Positions 1-7,185 of a stretch of DNA of 10,035 nt are shown here, piece by piece. The notes beneath the pieces were generated by a model. The model did no database searches and was not told the origin of the DNA. It saw only the letters and a list, made by a program, of their open reading frames with translations. The DNA lies in assembly GCA_003133815.1 (NCBI GenBank), contig PKZR01000024.1, positions 1 to 10,035 of the forward strand. The letters run 5' to 3'. Each line of letters opens with the position of its first letter. The stretch's first letter is position 1. A program made the position numbers and the translations under genes. The DNA comes from Limisphaerales bacterium. Its GTDB lineage: Bacteria > Verrucomicrobiota > Verrucomicrobiia > Limisphaerales > UBA11358.

Positions 1-1373
1 TAGCGGCGCGGCATGCCCGCCAGCCCGAGGAAATGCTGGATGATGAACGTCAGATTAAAACCGATGAGCATCAGCCAAAACGTCCATTTTCCAATCCGCT
101 CGGAAAGCATCCGCCCGCTCATTTTCGGAAACCAATAATAAACGGCGGCCAACACGGCAAAAAATGTGCCGCCAAAAAGCACATAATGAAAATGCGCCAC
201 CAAATAATATGTTCCGGTCACCTGCCAATCAATTGGCACGACCGCGAAAGTAATTCCGCTCAATCCGCCGATGGTGAACTGGATCAGAAAAGCCACGGCA
301 AAAAGCATGGCCGTTGTGAGACGAATCGCGCCGCCCCACATCGTCGCGCTCCAGGCAAAAACCTTTATGCCCGTCGGCACAGCGATCATCATGCTCGTGG
401 CGGCAAAAAATAAATCCACCGGATGCCCCAGTCCCACGGCAAACATATGATGCGCCCAAACGCCGAAACTTAAGAGAGCGATTGCGACCGTGGAAGCCGC
501 GACAAATTCATAACCAAAGATTGGCCGCCGCGCGAACACGGGAACTACTTCAGAAATAATGCCGAAGGCGGGCAACGCCATGATATAAACTTCGGGATGG
601 CCGAACGACCAAAAAAAGTGCTGCCAAAGCACTGCTGAACCGCCATTCGCCGGCGCAAAAAAATGCGTGCCGAGGTGACGATCAATGAACAACATCACAA
701 TCGCCGCGTTCAAGGCCGGCAACGCGAGGATGACGAGAAATGAATTGATGAAAATCATCCAGACGAACAAGGGCAGGCGGCGGATGGTCAATCCCGGCGC
801 GCGTTGCGTCAGAATTGTGGCGATGAGATTGATTGACGCCGCGACCGAGCCAACGCCGAGAATCAGGAGCGACAGCGTCCAATAATCCACGCCGGATGTC
901 GTGGCATAAGGCGTTTCACTTAAAGGCGCGTAACTGAACCAGCCGACGGCGGGAGCGCCGCCCGCGAGCAGGCTAAAATGTAGCAGCAATCCGCCGCACG
1001 GCAGGAGCCAGAAGCTCAACGCGTTCAATCGCGGAAAGGCCATGTCGCGCGCGCCGATCATCAGCGGCACCAGATAGTTTGCCAGACCGATGAGCGTGGG
1101 CATCACCACCAGAAAAATCATGGTCGTGCCGTGCATGGTGAAAAGCTGGTCGAAGGCATCCGGCGAAAGAAAAGTATTGTTGGGCCGGGCGAGTTGAATG
1201 CGCATGAGCAACGCCTCAACGCCGCCCATGACAAAAAAGACGAGCGTCGTCAGTAGATAAAGAATGCCGATGCGTTTGTGATCCACCGTGGCGACCCAAC
1301 TGAACAGTCCGCGCGGTGCGCTGGCGGCTGCGGGCGTTTCAATCGCGTTGAAAGTTGAAGCGGCTTCGCTCAT
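1..1373 (-). CDS. coxA: Cytochrome c oxidase subunit I (heme-copper oxidase, A1 type), C-terminus beyond window
   Basis: Catalytic subunit of an aerobic terminal oxidase in the inner membrane; it reduces O2 to water and pumps protons. 457 complete codons are visible, ending in the family's PRRY motif, so roughly the last 100 residues lie outside. All metal ligands are present: His81 (MHG, heme a), His259 in HPEVY with Tyr263 (CuB and its cross-linked Tyr), His308-His309 (CuB), His394 (heme a3) and His396 (heme a) in HFH. Glu261 of HPEVY and Asp110 (D-channel), plus Lys337 (K-channel), place it in the A1 group of proton-pumping oxidases. The ATG overlaps the coxB stop (ATGA), with GGAG 8 nt upstream, so the two are translationally coupled. 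About ten hydrophobic segments fit the 12-helix fold. Identity is secure; the exact cytochrome type is inferred from the neighbouring subunit II. Confidence 0.97.
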   Translation of the reverse strand, partial: MSEAASTFNAIETPAAASAPRGLFSWVATVDHKRIGILYLLTTLVFFVMGGVEALLMRIQLARPNNTFLSPDAFDQLFTMHGTTMIFLVVMPTLIGLANYLVPLMIGARDMAFPRLNALSFWLLPCGGLLLHFSLLAGGAPAVGWFSYAPLSETPYATTSGVDYWTLSLLILGVGSVAASINLIATILTQRAPGLTIRRLPLFVWMIFINSFLVILALPALNAAIVMLFIDRHLGTHFFAPANGGSAVLWQHFFWSFGHPEVYIMALPAFGIISEVVPVFARRPIFGYEFVAASTVAIALLSFGVWAHHMFAVGLGHPVDLFFAATSMMIAVPTGIKVFAWSATMWGGAIRLTTAMLFAVAFLIQFTIGGLSGITFAVVPIDWQVTGTYYLVAHFHYVLFGGTFFAVLAAVYYWFPKMSGRMLSERIGKWTFWLMLIGFNLTFIIQHFLGLAGMPRR

Positions 1374-2305
1374 TTGAGGGTCTCCAAATAGCTTGTCAGC
1401 GCGCCCGCCTGCGCGTCCGTCAGTTTCAGATTGGGCATGAAGCAGCCCGGCTTGAAGTCCTGCGGATTTTTCAGCCAGCGGAACAGATTTGTTTCTGTGT
1501 TGGATAATACGCCTGCGCCTAAAATTGTTCGGTCGGCCACATGTGTTAAATATGGCGCGGCGCTGGCGGCAACGGAAATTCCGCGAATGGAATGACAATT
1601 GATGCAGGTCATCGTCTGGAAAATTTTTAGGCCGGTCTGCGCTGAATCTGTGGCGGGCATGGCGGCGGTATTTTCCTGTTCGCGCAGCCACGCGTCGAAC
1701 GCTGCCGGTGATTCCGCGATGACGGAAAAACGCATCCATGAGTGTCCCGCGCCGCAATACTCCGCGCAAGTGCCGTCGTATGTTCCCGGTGCGTCGGCTT
1801 CCAGCCAGATGTGATTCGTCTGGCCGGGAATCATCTGCATTTTGCGCGCCAAGGCCTGCACCCAAAAATCGTGGATCACGTCCGCCGATTCCAGATGGAC
1901 AAGCCATTTTCTGCCGACGGGAATGTGAATTTCATTCGCGGTCACCACGCCGGTTTGCGGATAGCGCACTTCCCACCACCATTGATGGCCGATCACGATG
2001 AGGTCAGGCTGCCGGTTCGCGGCGGGATCAGACTCTCGCATCCCGCGCACCGTAAGGGTGAAGAGACAAACGATGATCAGTATCGGCCCGACAGTCCAAA
2101 TGATTTCCAATTTTCGGTTGCCAAAATGAGGGGCCGGATCTGCCGAATCTGGCTTGTGCCGGAAAAAAATCAGGCCGTATCCAATCATGCCGACGACAAT
2201 CGCCAGAATGACACCGCAGACGATGAGGACGAGGATGAAAAGGTGCGAGATGCTCGCGGTTTCCGGCGAGAAGGGGTGGAATACAGGGATGTCGCCGCCG
2301 TTCAT
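1370..2305 (-). CDS. coxB: Cytochrome c oxidase subunit II with fused cytochrome c domain (caa3-type)
   Basis: Accepts electrons from cytochrome c and passes them through CuA to subunit I. Two N-terminal membrane helices (about residues 21-45 and 64-83) anchor a periplasmic cupredoxin domain with a full CuA site: His145 and the motif C180-x3-C184-x3-H188-x2-M191. A C-terminal class I cytochrome c domain follows, with CINCH (Cys234, Cys237, His238) and probable distal ligand Met290, as in caa3 oxidases. The chosen start gives 311 residues and begins MNGGDIPVFHPFSPE, which matches the usual mature-like N-terminus without a cleaved signal peptide. A TTG at 2320-2318 in the same frame would add five residues (MPRRS). 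Neither start has an ideal ribosome site, as GGAG sits only one base before the ATG. It is first of the operon and overlaps coxA by 4 bp. Confidence 0.95.
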   Translation of the reverse strand: MNGGDIPVFHPFSPETASISHLFILVLIVCGVILAIVVGMIGYGLIFFRHKPDSADPAPHFGNRKLEIIWTVGPILIIVCLFTLTVRGMRESDPAANRQPDLIVIGHQWWWEVRYPQTGVVTANEIHIPVGRKWLVHLESADVIHDFWVQALARKMQMIPGQTNHIWLEADAPGTYDGTCAEYCGAGHSWMRFSVIAESPAAFDAWLREQENTAAMPATDSAQTGLKIFQTMTCINCHSIRGISVAASAAPYLTHVADRTILGAGVLSNTETNLFRWLKNPQDFKPGCFMPNLKLTDAQAGALTSYLETLK

Positions 2306-2470
2306 GCTCCGTCTTGGCAAAAGTGTTTTCGCTGCCGAGCTGGCTGCTCAATGTTGTTCCATTCTCCAATTCGCATTTTCAATTATTTTTACAGGCCGTT
2401 TTCTGGATGTTCACAAATAAAGTTTCAGGGCATTTTCAAAAATCCTTTTGTCGGAACACCGCGAACAGTT

Positions 2471-2491
2471 CGGAAGTCGTGACGACTTGCG
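2471..2491. promoter_or_regulatory. Inverted repeat, possible operator
   Basis: The sequence AAGTCG-TGA-CGACTT (2474-2488) has perfect 6-bp arms. With one mismatch the arms extend to 9 bp (2471-2491). There is no T-run, so it is unlikely to be a terminator. It lies about 166 bp from the coxB start and 134 bp from the GMC start. It could be a dimeric regulator site for either promoter; the role is inferred from symmetry and place only. Confidence 0.35.
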
Positions 2492-2527
2492 AAGAGAAAA
2501 TAATAAACGGTGCAAAAGTGCGTCTGC

Positions 2528-2547
2528 TATGGGGTGTTCACCCCATA
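2528..2547. promoter_or_regulatory. Palindrome copy 1, putative operator of the GMC operon
   Basis: TATGGGGTGTTCACCCCATA is a perfect palindrome with 9-bp arms around a central TT. Related copies occur at 5730-5749, 6310-6329 and 7186-7205. It ends 77 bp before the GMC start codon. Its centre is about 57 bp upstream of the transcription start predicted from the TATAAT at 2583-2588, a position typical of activators. It has no T-tract and is in no gene, so a protein-binding site is the best reading. Confidence 0.6.
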
Positions 2548-2559
2548 TCGGAAGCTGTA

Positions 2560-2588
2560 TTTTAATTGATATTTTTTACAAATATAAT
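2560..2588 (+). promoter_or_regulatory. Putative sigma70-type promoter of the GMC-MFS operon
   Basis: A perfect TATAAT occurs at 2583-2588. The hexamer 17 bp upstream (TTTTAA at 2560-2565) is a poor -35. A better -35-like TTGATA at 2566-2571 is too close (11 bp). A strong -10 with a weak -35 and a palindrome near -57 fits an activator-dependent promoter. The predicted start near 2595 gives a leader of about 30 nt. Confidence 0.4.
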
Positions 2589-2624
2589 GTCTGTTCAGCC
2601 TCCAGTTATTAGAGGCGAAAATTC

Positions 2625-4175
2625 ATGAGCACGAACAATTACGACATCGTCATCATCGGGACGGGCGCGGGCGGAGGTGCGCTCGCTCAACGTCTCGCAG
2701 CCAGCGGGAAGCGGATTCTCATCCTCGAACGCGGCACGTTTCTGCCGCAAGAAAAGGAGAATTGGGACACCAAGGCGGTCTTTTTGGAGAACCGTTATCA
2801 TACGACCGAAGTTTGGCAGGACAGCGAAGGCAAACCTCTTCATCCACAGACTGCCTACTGGGTCGGCGGCAATACGAAGGTGTATGGCGCGGCGCTCTTC
2901 CGCTTGCGGGAACGGGACTTTGAGGAAGTGCAGCATCAGGACGGCATCTCGCCGGCGTGGCCGTTGAAATACCGCGACTACCAGTCTTATTACGATGAGG
3001 CTGAGCTGCTTTATCAAGCGCATGGCGAGCGCGGCACGGATCCGACCGAGCCGCCCACCAGCCGGTCTTATCCGCATCCACCCGTCAGTCACGAGCCGCG
3101 CATTCAGGAGCTTTACGATGAACTAAAGGCGGGCGGCCATCATCCATTTCCCTGTCCCGTCGGCATTAAACTCAACGAGCAGGTGCGCTGGCAAAGCCAG
3201 TGTATTCGCTGTGACACCTGCGACGGTTTCCCGTGCTTGGTCGAAGCCAAATCGGATGCGGACAACAATTGCATCCGCCCCATCTTTGAATTGCCGAACA
3301 TCACGCTGCTCACCGGTGCCTATGTCAGCAAGCTTACGACGAATGCCACCGGCACGGAAATCACGGGCGTCGAGGTGGAGTTCGACGGCGGACAGCGCAA
3401 GGAAAGTTACACCGCCGCCATCGTGGTCGTGGCCTGCGGTGCCATTAACTCGGCGGCGTTACTCCTGCGCAGTGCCAACAGTGCCCACCCCACCGGGCTG
3501 GCCAACAGCTCGGATCTGGTCGGGCGGAACTTCATGTTTCACAAAGCCGCCATCGTGCTCTCGATCGGACTAAAGCCGAATCCGAGCAAATATATGAAGA
3601 CGATTGCGGTGAACGACTTCTATTTTGGCGAAGCGGATTTCCCGTATCCGATGGGCGGAATTCAACTGGTCGGCTCATTCAAATGGGAGATGATGAAAGG
3701 TGAAGCGCCGGCCTTCACGCCTCCCTTCGTTTTGAAAACAATGAAGTCTCACTCCGTCCCGTGGTGGCTCACGACGGAAGATTTGCCCAGCCACGAAAAC
3801 CGCGTCCGCTGGATCGCCAGAAAAGGCATCCAGCTTGATTATACTCCCAACAACGAAGAGGCTTACCAGCGCTTGAGCGCGCGCTGGCAGGAAGTGCTGA
3901 AGAAAGTGGATGGCGGACACAGTTACATCCCGGAAGAATTCTACCTCAAGAAATCCATTCCGTTGGAAGGCGTCGGACATCAGAACGGCACCTGCCGGTT
4001 CGGGCTGGATGCGAAGACTTCGGTGCTAAATCTCGACTGCCGTGCGCACGACATTGATAACCTCTATGTCGTGGACGCTTCCTTTTTTCCGTCCTGCGGC
4101 GCGGTCAATCCGTCGCTCACCATCATCGCCAACGCGCTGCGCGTCGGTGACCATCTGCTCCAGCGTCTCAAATAA
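2625..4175 (+). CDS. GMC-family FAD-dependent oxidoreductase
   Basis: A cytoplasmic-looking 516-residue flavoenzyme of the glucose-methanol-choline family, which oxidises alcohol groups of sugars, polyols or choline-like substrates. The N-terminal FAD-binding fold has GTGAGG at residues 12-17 and Glu35 (LERG) to bind the ribose. A GGNTKVYG segment near residue 90 matches the FAD-contacting part of the family. The C-terminal GMC domain holds HQNGTCR (His452) and FPSCGAVNP (Asn495), the usual catalytic His/Asn positions. Four cysteines in C193-x2-C196-x2-C199-x4-C204 form an unusual cluster. No signal peptide is seen. The ATG has GAGG 7-10 nt upstream. It is followed after 9 bp by an MFS transporter and then an SDR remnant, which suggests uptake and oxidation of a sugar-like compound. 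The substrate cannot be read from sequence. Confidence 0.9.
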   Translation: MSTNNYDIVIIGTGAGGGALAQRLAASGKRILILERGTFLPQEKENWDTKAVFLENRYHTTEVWQDSEGKPLHPQTAYWVGGNTKVYGAALFRLRERDFEEVQHQDGISPAWPLKYRDYQSYYDEAELLYQAHGERGTDPTEPPTSRSYPHPPVSHEPRIQELYDELKAGGHHPFPCPVGIKLNEQVRWQSQCIRCDTCDGFPCLVEAKSDADNNCIRPIFELPNITLLTGAYVSKLTTNATGTEITGVEVEFDGGQRKESYTAAIVVVACGAINSAALLLRSANSAHPTGLANSSDLVGRNFMFHKAAIVLSIGLKPNPSKYMKTIAVNDFYFGEADFPYPMGGIQLVGSFKWEMMKGEAPAFTPPFVLKTMKSHSVPWWLTTEDLPSHENRVRWIARKGIQLDYTPNNEEAYQRLSARWQEVLKKVDGGHSYIPEEFYLKKSIPLEGVGHQNGTCRFGLDAKTSVLNLDCRAHDIDNLYVVDASFFPSCGAVNPSLTIIANALRVGDHLLQRLK

Positions 4176-4184
4176 AAAATCAAA

Positions 4185-5369
4185 ATGGCGCAACGCAGTG
4201 AAATTCTGACCGTGTATACCGCCGGCTTGATTCAAGGCGTGGCGCTGGTCACATTTCCTGCTGCGAACGCCGTGTTCATGAGTTCCAGCGACTATGGATT
4301 ATCGAGCACGGAATACGGCGGCATGTTTGTGCCGCAGGCCGTCATGGCCATTATTTCCTCGTTGCTGGGCGCGGGATTGCGAAAACGTGCCGGCACCAAA
4401 CTCATCTATCTGTTGGGACTGTTCGCCAATCTGCTGGCCATGACCCTGCTCGTCGCGAGCCGGTTTGTGATGAAGGATCATTCATTGGCTTATGGAATTT
4501 TGCTGGTTGCCACCGGCTGCATGGGAATCGGCTTTGGCTTCACCGTGCCGGCAGTCAATACGTTTGCCGCCGCATTTTTCCCAAAAAAGGTGGACCGGGC
4601 AGTGCTGGTGGTCAATGCACTTTTGGGTTTGGGAACGGCGCTGTCCCCCGTCTTTATCGCGATTTTTGTCGGTCTTGGAATTTGGTGGGGATTGCCGGTG
4701 CTGGTTGGCGCGCTGATTCTCGGATTGCTGCTTTTCAGCGCCGGGCAGGCATTGAAGGACGGCGCAAAATCTTACACCGCGCACAAAGGCAAAATTAAAT
4801 TCCCCGCAAGGTTTTGGATTTTCGCCACCTTTGCGTTGCTCTACGGCGTGTGCGAAACCATGAACGGCAACTGGGCGATGCCTTACCTGACAAAACATTG
4901 TGGCGCGAGTGCCTTCATGGCGTCGCTCGCCCTGGCCATTTTTTGGAGCATGGTGACCGCTGGCCGCATCCTGTTCGCCGCCATCGAAAAATGGTTTCCC
5001 GAAAAAATGGTTTGCCGGGTCTTGCCGTTCGTCATCGCCGCCGCTTTCATCGCCACGGCTTGCGTCCCGAAAACCAGTCCGTTCTCCGGCATCCTGACTT
5101 TTGCGCTGGCCGGACTCGGTTGTTCGGCGCTGCTACCGTTGACCATCAGTTTCGGCCAGAAAGAACTGACGACCATCGCCGCTTCGGCGGCGGGCGGCCT
5201 GATTGCTTTCTACCAGATCGGTTACGGCATCGCCGCTTTCGGTGTTGGCCCGCTGCAAACGTGGGCCGGATTGGACTTGAACATCATCTACGGCGGAACA
5301 TCGGTGGTCGCACTCGCTTTGGCAGCGGTCTCTTTCGTCGTCACAAGAAAATCCATCGCGCCCGCCTGA
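4185..5369 (+). CDS. Major facilitator superfamily transporter
   Basis: A 394-residue polytopic inner-membrane protein with about twelve hydrophobic helices in two halves, separated by a charged, Lys-rich central loop near residues 187-205. The loop after helix 2 (LGAGLRKRAGTK) is a degenerate form of the MFS motif A. The length is normal for the family. It starts 9 bp after the GMC stop; the only sequence between is AT-rich and carries no clear ribosome site, so reinitiation from the upstream gene is likely. The context points to import of the substrate or export of the product of the GMC enzyme. The fold assignment is strong, while substrate specificity is unknown; a sugar permease-like role is inference only. 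Confidence 0.88.
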   Translation: MAQRSEILTVYTAGLIQGVALVTFPAANAVFMSSSDYGLSSTEYGGMFVPQAVMAIISSLLGAGLRKRAGTKLIYLLGLFANLLAMTLLVASRFVMKDHSLAYGILLVATGCMGIGFGFTVPAVNTFAAAFFPKKVDRAVLVVNALLGLGTALSPVFIAIFVGLGIWWGLPVLVGALILGLLLFSAGQALKDGAKSYTAHKGKIKFPARFWIFATFALLYGVCETMNGNWAMPYLTKHCGASAFMASLALAIFWSMVTAGRILFAAIEKWFPEKMVCRVLPFVIAAAFIATACVPKTSPFSGILTFALAGLGCSALLPLTISFGQKELTTIAASAAGGLIAFYQIGYGIAAFGVGPLQTWAGLDLNIIYGGTSVVALALAAVSFVVTRKSIAPA

Positions 5370-5408
5370 ATATCAATTCAGACATCACCATCATTAGCCA
5401 GGGAGAAA

Positions 5409-5517
5409 ATGATGAATCTCAAAGGCAAAGTCGCCATCGTCACCGCCGACCATAGCGGTATCGGCACGACCATCATGTTGGAAATCGCCCGGTAAGGTTC
5501 CAATATCACGTGATTTG
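5409..5517 (+). pseudogene. N-terminal remnant of a short-chain dehydrogenase/reductase (SDR)
   Basis: After a good ribosome site (GGGAG at 5401-5405) two ATGs open a 28-codon frame ending at TAA 5493-5495. It encodes MNLKGKVAIVT, then SGIG, then LEIAR: the first beta strand and NAD(P)-binding turn (TGxxxGIG) of glucose-1-dehydrogenase-like SDRs. The first conserved Gly of the motif is Ala here. Past the stop the sequence still reads G-S-N-I and, after skipping 2 nt, V-I, as expected for the usual RQGANIVI continuation, with CAA apparently mutated to TAA. No further similarity is seen beyond about 5517, so the remaining 220 or so residues are gone. It lies 40 bp after the MFS gene and was probably the third gene of that operon. 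Confidence 0.7.
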
Positions 5518-5540
5518 AAAAATGTGCGAAACAGCCCAAT

Positions 5541-5566
5541 AAAAAAGCCCATCCTAAGACAGGCTT
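5541..5566 (-). terminator. Rho-independent terminator (minus strand)
   Basis: Read on the minus strand, AAGCCTGTC-TTAG-GATGGGCTT forms a 9-bp stem (two G-U pairs) with a 4-nt loop, followed at once by six T. On the plus strand the two wobble pairs become mismatches and no T-run follows, so it works in the minus direction. It would end transcripts of the receiver-only regulator whose stop codon lies about 200 bp upstream. Confidence 0.6.
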
Positions 5567-5729
5567 ATTAACACCCCACCAATTGCCGTGTGCAACCGAT
5601 TTCTTGATCGTTTTTATATGCGGTTCAAGGAATTCATTGCTAATCACGAACACAGCAGGGTAAATCCAGTTTGGATGGCAGAACAGTGATTTGTTTCATG
5701 GACATTCAAGTTTGGTTCCGGTCAACCAC

Positions 5730-5749
5730 AATGAGGTGTTCATCCCATG
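5730..5749. promoter_or_regulatory. Palindrome copy 2 (diverged)
   Basis: AATGAGGTGTTCATCCCATG matches the copy at 2528-2547 at 16 of 20 positions and keeps the central GGTGTTCA and the outer ATG/CAT. It lies just after the stop of the minus-strand receiver-only gene, with no intact gene next to it. It may be a leftover of a lost promoter or a drifting repeat. Confidence 0.35.
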
Positions 5750-5769
5750 TGTATTCTCGCGAAGAATCA

Positions 5770-6273
5770 TCATTGCCCTGAACCAGATGCGAACAGCCGG
5801 CTTTGCCAGTTTGACGACGGCGCAATCTCCCCACGGACAATGGCGGTCGCGTAAAGAATATTTTTCACCATGGCCAACAACTTCTCGAACGTATAGGGTT
5901 TGCGCAGCAACGTGGCGGGTTGAAGCCAGGGAAGCAGAGTGAACTTCCGTGTGGGCAACGTTTTGGTTGCCATGATGACCGGGAGGGCCATGCGGGCGGC
6001 GTGAATCTTCTTGAGCAACTCAACACCTGACACCTTCGGGATTTTTTGGTCGGCGATCAGAAGATTGTAGCTGTTGGCTTGAAGCTCCTCCCAGGCGGTT
6101 GCGCCATCTTCGGCGGCGTTGACCTCGTAGCCGTGCCGAATCAGCACTTCAGCGCTGAAATGGCGAATGTAAGGGTCGCCATCCACTACGAGGATGTGAT
6201 GTGGTAGATTCGATTCGCATTGAAGTAATTCGTTGGCTAGTTTCCCAGCCAGCGACATATTTTTAGCTGTCAT
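5770..6273 (-). CDS. Receiver-only (CheY-like) response regulator
   Basis: A 167-residue soluble protein with one receiver domain (about residues 26-140) and no output domain, so it probably acts by protein contact or as a phosphate sink. Visible landmarks are the phospho-acceptor Asp75 (LLIADQ), Thr103 and Lys125 (KPYTF). The first acidic motif reads VVDGDPY rather than VVDDDPY: Gly32 replaces one of the two Mg2+-binding acids, which should weaken phosphorylation. The C-terminal 25 residues are low in recognisable structure. There is no ribosome site before the ATG; a TATAGT box 8 bp upstream suggests a leaderless message. A second ATG at 6258-6256 is possible. It lies 147 bp downstream of the NarL-type regulator on the same strand. 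No kinase is in the window. Confidence 0.8.
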   Translation of the reverse strand: MTAKNMSLAGKLANELLQCESNLPHHILVVDGDPYIRHFSAEVLIRHGYEVNAAEDGATAWEELQANSYNLLIADQKIPKVSGVELLKKIHAARMALPVIMATKTLPTRKFTLLPWLQPATLLRKPYTFEKLLAMVKNILYATAIVRGEIAPSSNWQSRLFASGSGQ

Positions 6274-6281
6274 GATATGAA

Positions 6282-6287
6282 ACTATA
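6282..6287 (-). promoter_or_regulatory. Putative -10 box of the receiver-only gene
   Basis: TATAGT on the minus strand lies 8 bp before the ATG at 6273, which would put the transcription start within 2-3 nt of the start codon. The -35 position (about 6305-6310, AGCCTT) has no consensus and abuts palindrome copy 3, as expected of an activator-dependent promoter. Confidence 0.3.
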
Positions 6288-6309
6288 AACTGGAAACTTT
6301 TGTGAAGGC

Positions 6310-6329
6310 TATGGGGTGTTTTACCCATG
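6310..6329. promoter_or_regulatory. Palindrome copy 3, upstream of the receiver-only gene
   Basis: TATGGGGTGTTTTACCCATG has the whole left arm and centre of copy 1, but a right arm altered at three adjacent positions plus the last base (16 of 20 identical). It ends 36 bp before the receiver-only start and its centre would be near -44 of the predicted promoter, overlapping the -35 region. Confidence 0.45.
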
Positions 6330-6420
6330 CCGGATTTGATGAATGCAGCCTCAACATTGCATTGCGGAATGGCGATGAGCAAAACCTAGCGCGATGAAAA
6401 AGCTGGTATGAGGGAAAATT

Positions 6421-7114
6421 TTATTTTTTCCGGTGACAAATAATGGTCAACTGGACGCTGCTTTCGATGATGCCCGCGTTGATCGCGTAGCGGGTGAGTC
6501 CGGCAGTGTTGTGGATGTCGAGCTTCTGCATGAGATGCTCGCGATGTTTCTCGACGGTTTTCGTGCCGATGCCGAGTTCAGCCGCGATTTGTTTGTTGGC
6601 TTCACCTTCGGCAATCAGTTGGAGCACTTCCATCTCGCGTGATTGCAGGCGGGCGTTGCCCAACTTCGGTCGTCCGGCTCGATCCAACGACTTTCGCTCG
6701 TGTTCGGGAAGAAGCTTCGCAAAGAACGGCCCAATAAAAGTATTCCCCTTTTTTGACTTCCCGAATCCCCTTGGACAGAACATCGGCGGAGGTGTGCTTG
6801 AGCAGAAATCCCACTGCGCCGGACTCGGTCACGTTTTTGACATATGCGTCATCACTGTGTGCGGAGAGAGTGAGTATTTTGGTGCCGGGGACATTTTTGA
6901 GAATCTGACGGACGGCTTCCAGACCATTGAGCAACGGCATCGCGATGTCCATGACGACCACTGCGGGACGAAGTTTTTTGACCATGGCTACCGCCTGGCG
7001 GCCGTCTTGCGCTTCGCCGACCACTTCGAGGTCGTCCTCCAGTTCGAGCAGCTTGTGAAGCCCCTCACGCACAATCCCATGGTCTTCCACCAACAGAACG
7101 GTGATTCGTTTCAT
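6421..7114 (-). pseudogene. NarL/FixJ-type response regulator, frameshifted
   Basis: Two overlapping frames together encode one transcription regulator of about 230 residues. The first part (7114 to about 6746) is a receiver domain with Glu10-Asp11, phospho-acceptor Asp56 (VVVMDIAMP), Ser84 and Lys106. The second (about 6744 to 6421) is a linker plus a LuxR-type helix-turn-helix (SREMEVLQLIAEG, then NKQIA and KTVEKHR). They join at REVKKG | NTFIGPFF, which needs one base of the run AAAAAAGGGG (plus-strand 6745-6754) to be skipped; unshifted, the receiver frame continues into about 50 non-homologous residues. The start has GGAG 5 nt upstream. It may be a real mutation, an assembly error or, less likely, +1 frameshifting. 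Intact, it would be a DNA-binding two-component regulator and is the best candidate to bind the nearby palindromes. Confidence 0.8.
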
Positions 7115-7185
7115 GGACTCTCCATTTTTGTATGAGTCGCTGCCCTTCATGACACGAAAGAAGAACAGGAAAACCGGTTGAGGGA

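Larger units (their letters stand above)
2306..2624. other. Divergent intergenic region between coxB and the GMC oxidoreductase
   Basis: A 319-bp AT-rich stretch that must hold the promoters of both the minus-strand oxidase operon and the plus-strand GMC operon. It contains two inverted repeats (2471-2491 and 2528-2547) and a consensus TATAAT at 2583-2588, described separately. I see no convincing coding sequence. Minus-strand promoter elements for coxB are not clear; weak A/T-rich candidates lie near 2380-2415. Confidence 0.75.
5518..5769. other. Intergenic stretch, no gene seen
   Basis: Between the SDR remnant and the stop of the receiver-only gene. It holds the minus-strand terminator (5541-5566), a half-site of the palindrome (AACACCCCA at 5570-5578) and a diverged full copy (5730-5749). 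An antisense reading frame (5653 down to 5378) crosses the terminator, the SDR remnant and the MFS stop, and looks non-coding. Confidence 0.6.

Noticed and set aside
1742..2482. A 246-codon plus-strand open frame opposite coxB
   Set aside because: It lies antisense to a gene with every CuA and heme ligand intact, has no recognisable domain and runs through the intergenic palindromes; it is a shadow of coxB.
5378..5653. A 91-codon minus-strand frame with hydrophobic stretches, with palindrome copy 2 77 bp upstream
   Set aside because: It crosses a likely terminator and lies antisense to the SDR remnant, with no ribosome site or known motif. The spacing to the palindrome is suggestive but not enough.
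6740..6760. Programmed -1 frameshifting at the A-rich run in the NarL-type regulator
   Set aside because: The shift needed is +1, and the in-frame codons (GTC AAA AAA GGG) do not form an X XXY YYZ slippery heptamer. Mutation or assembly indel is simpler.
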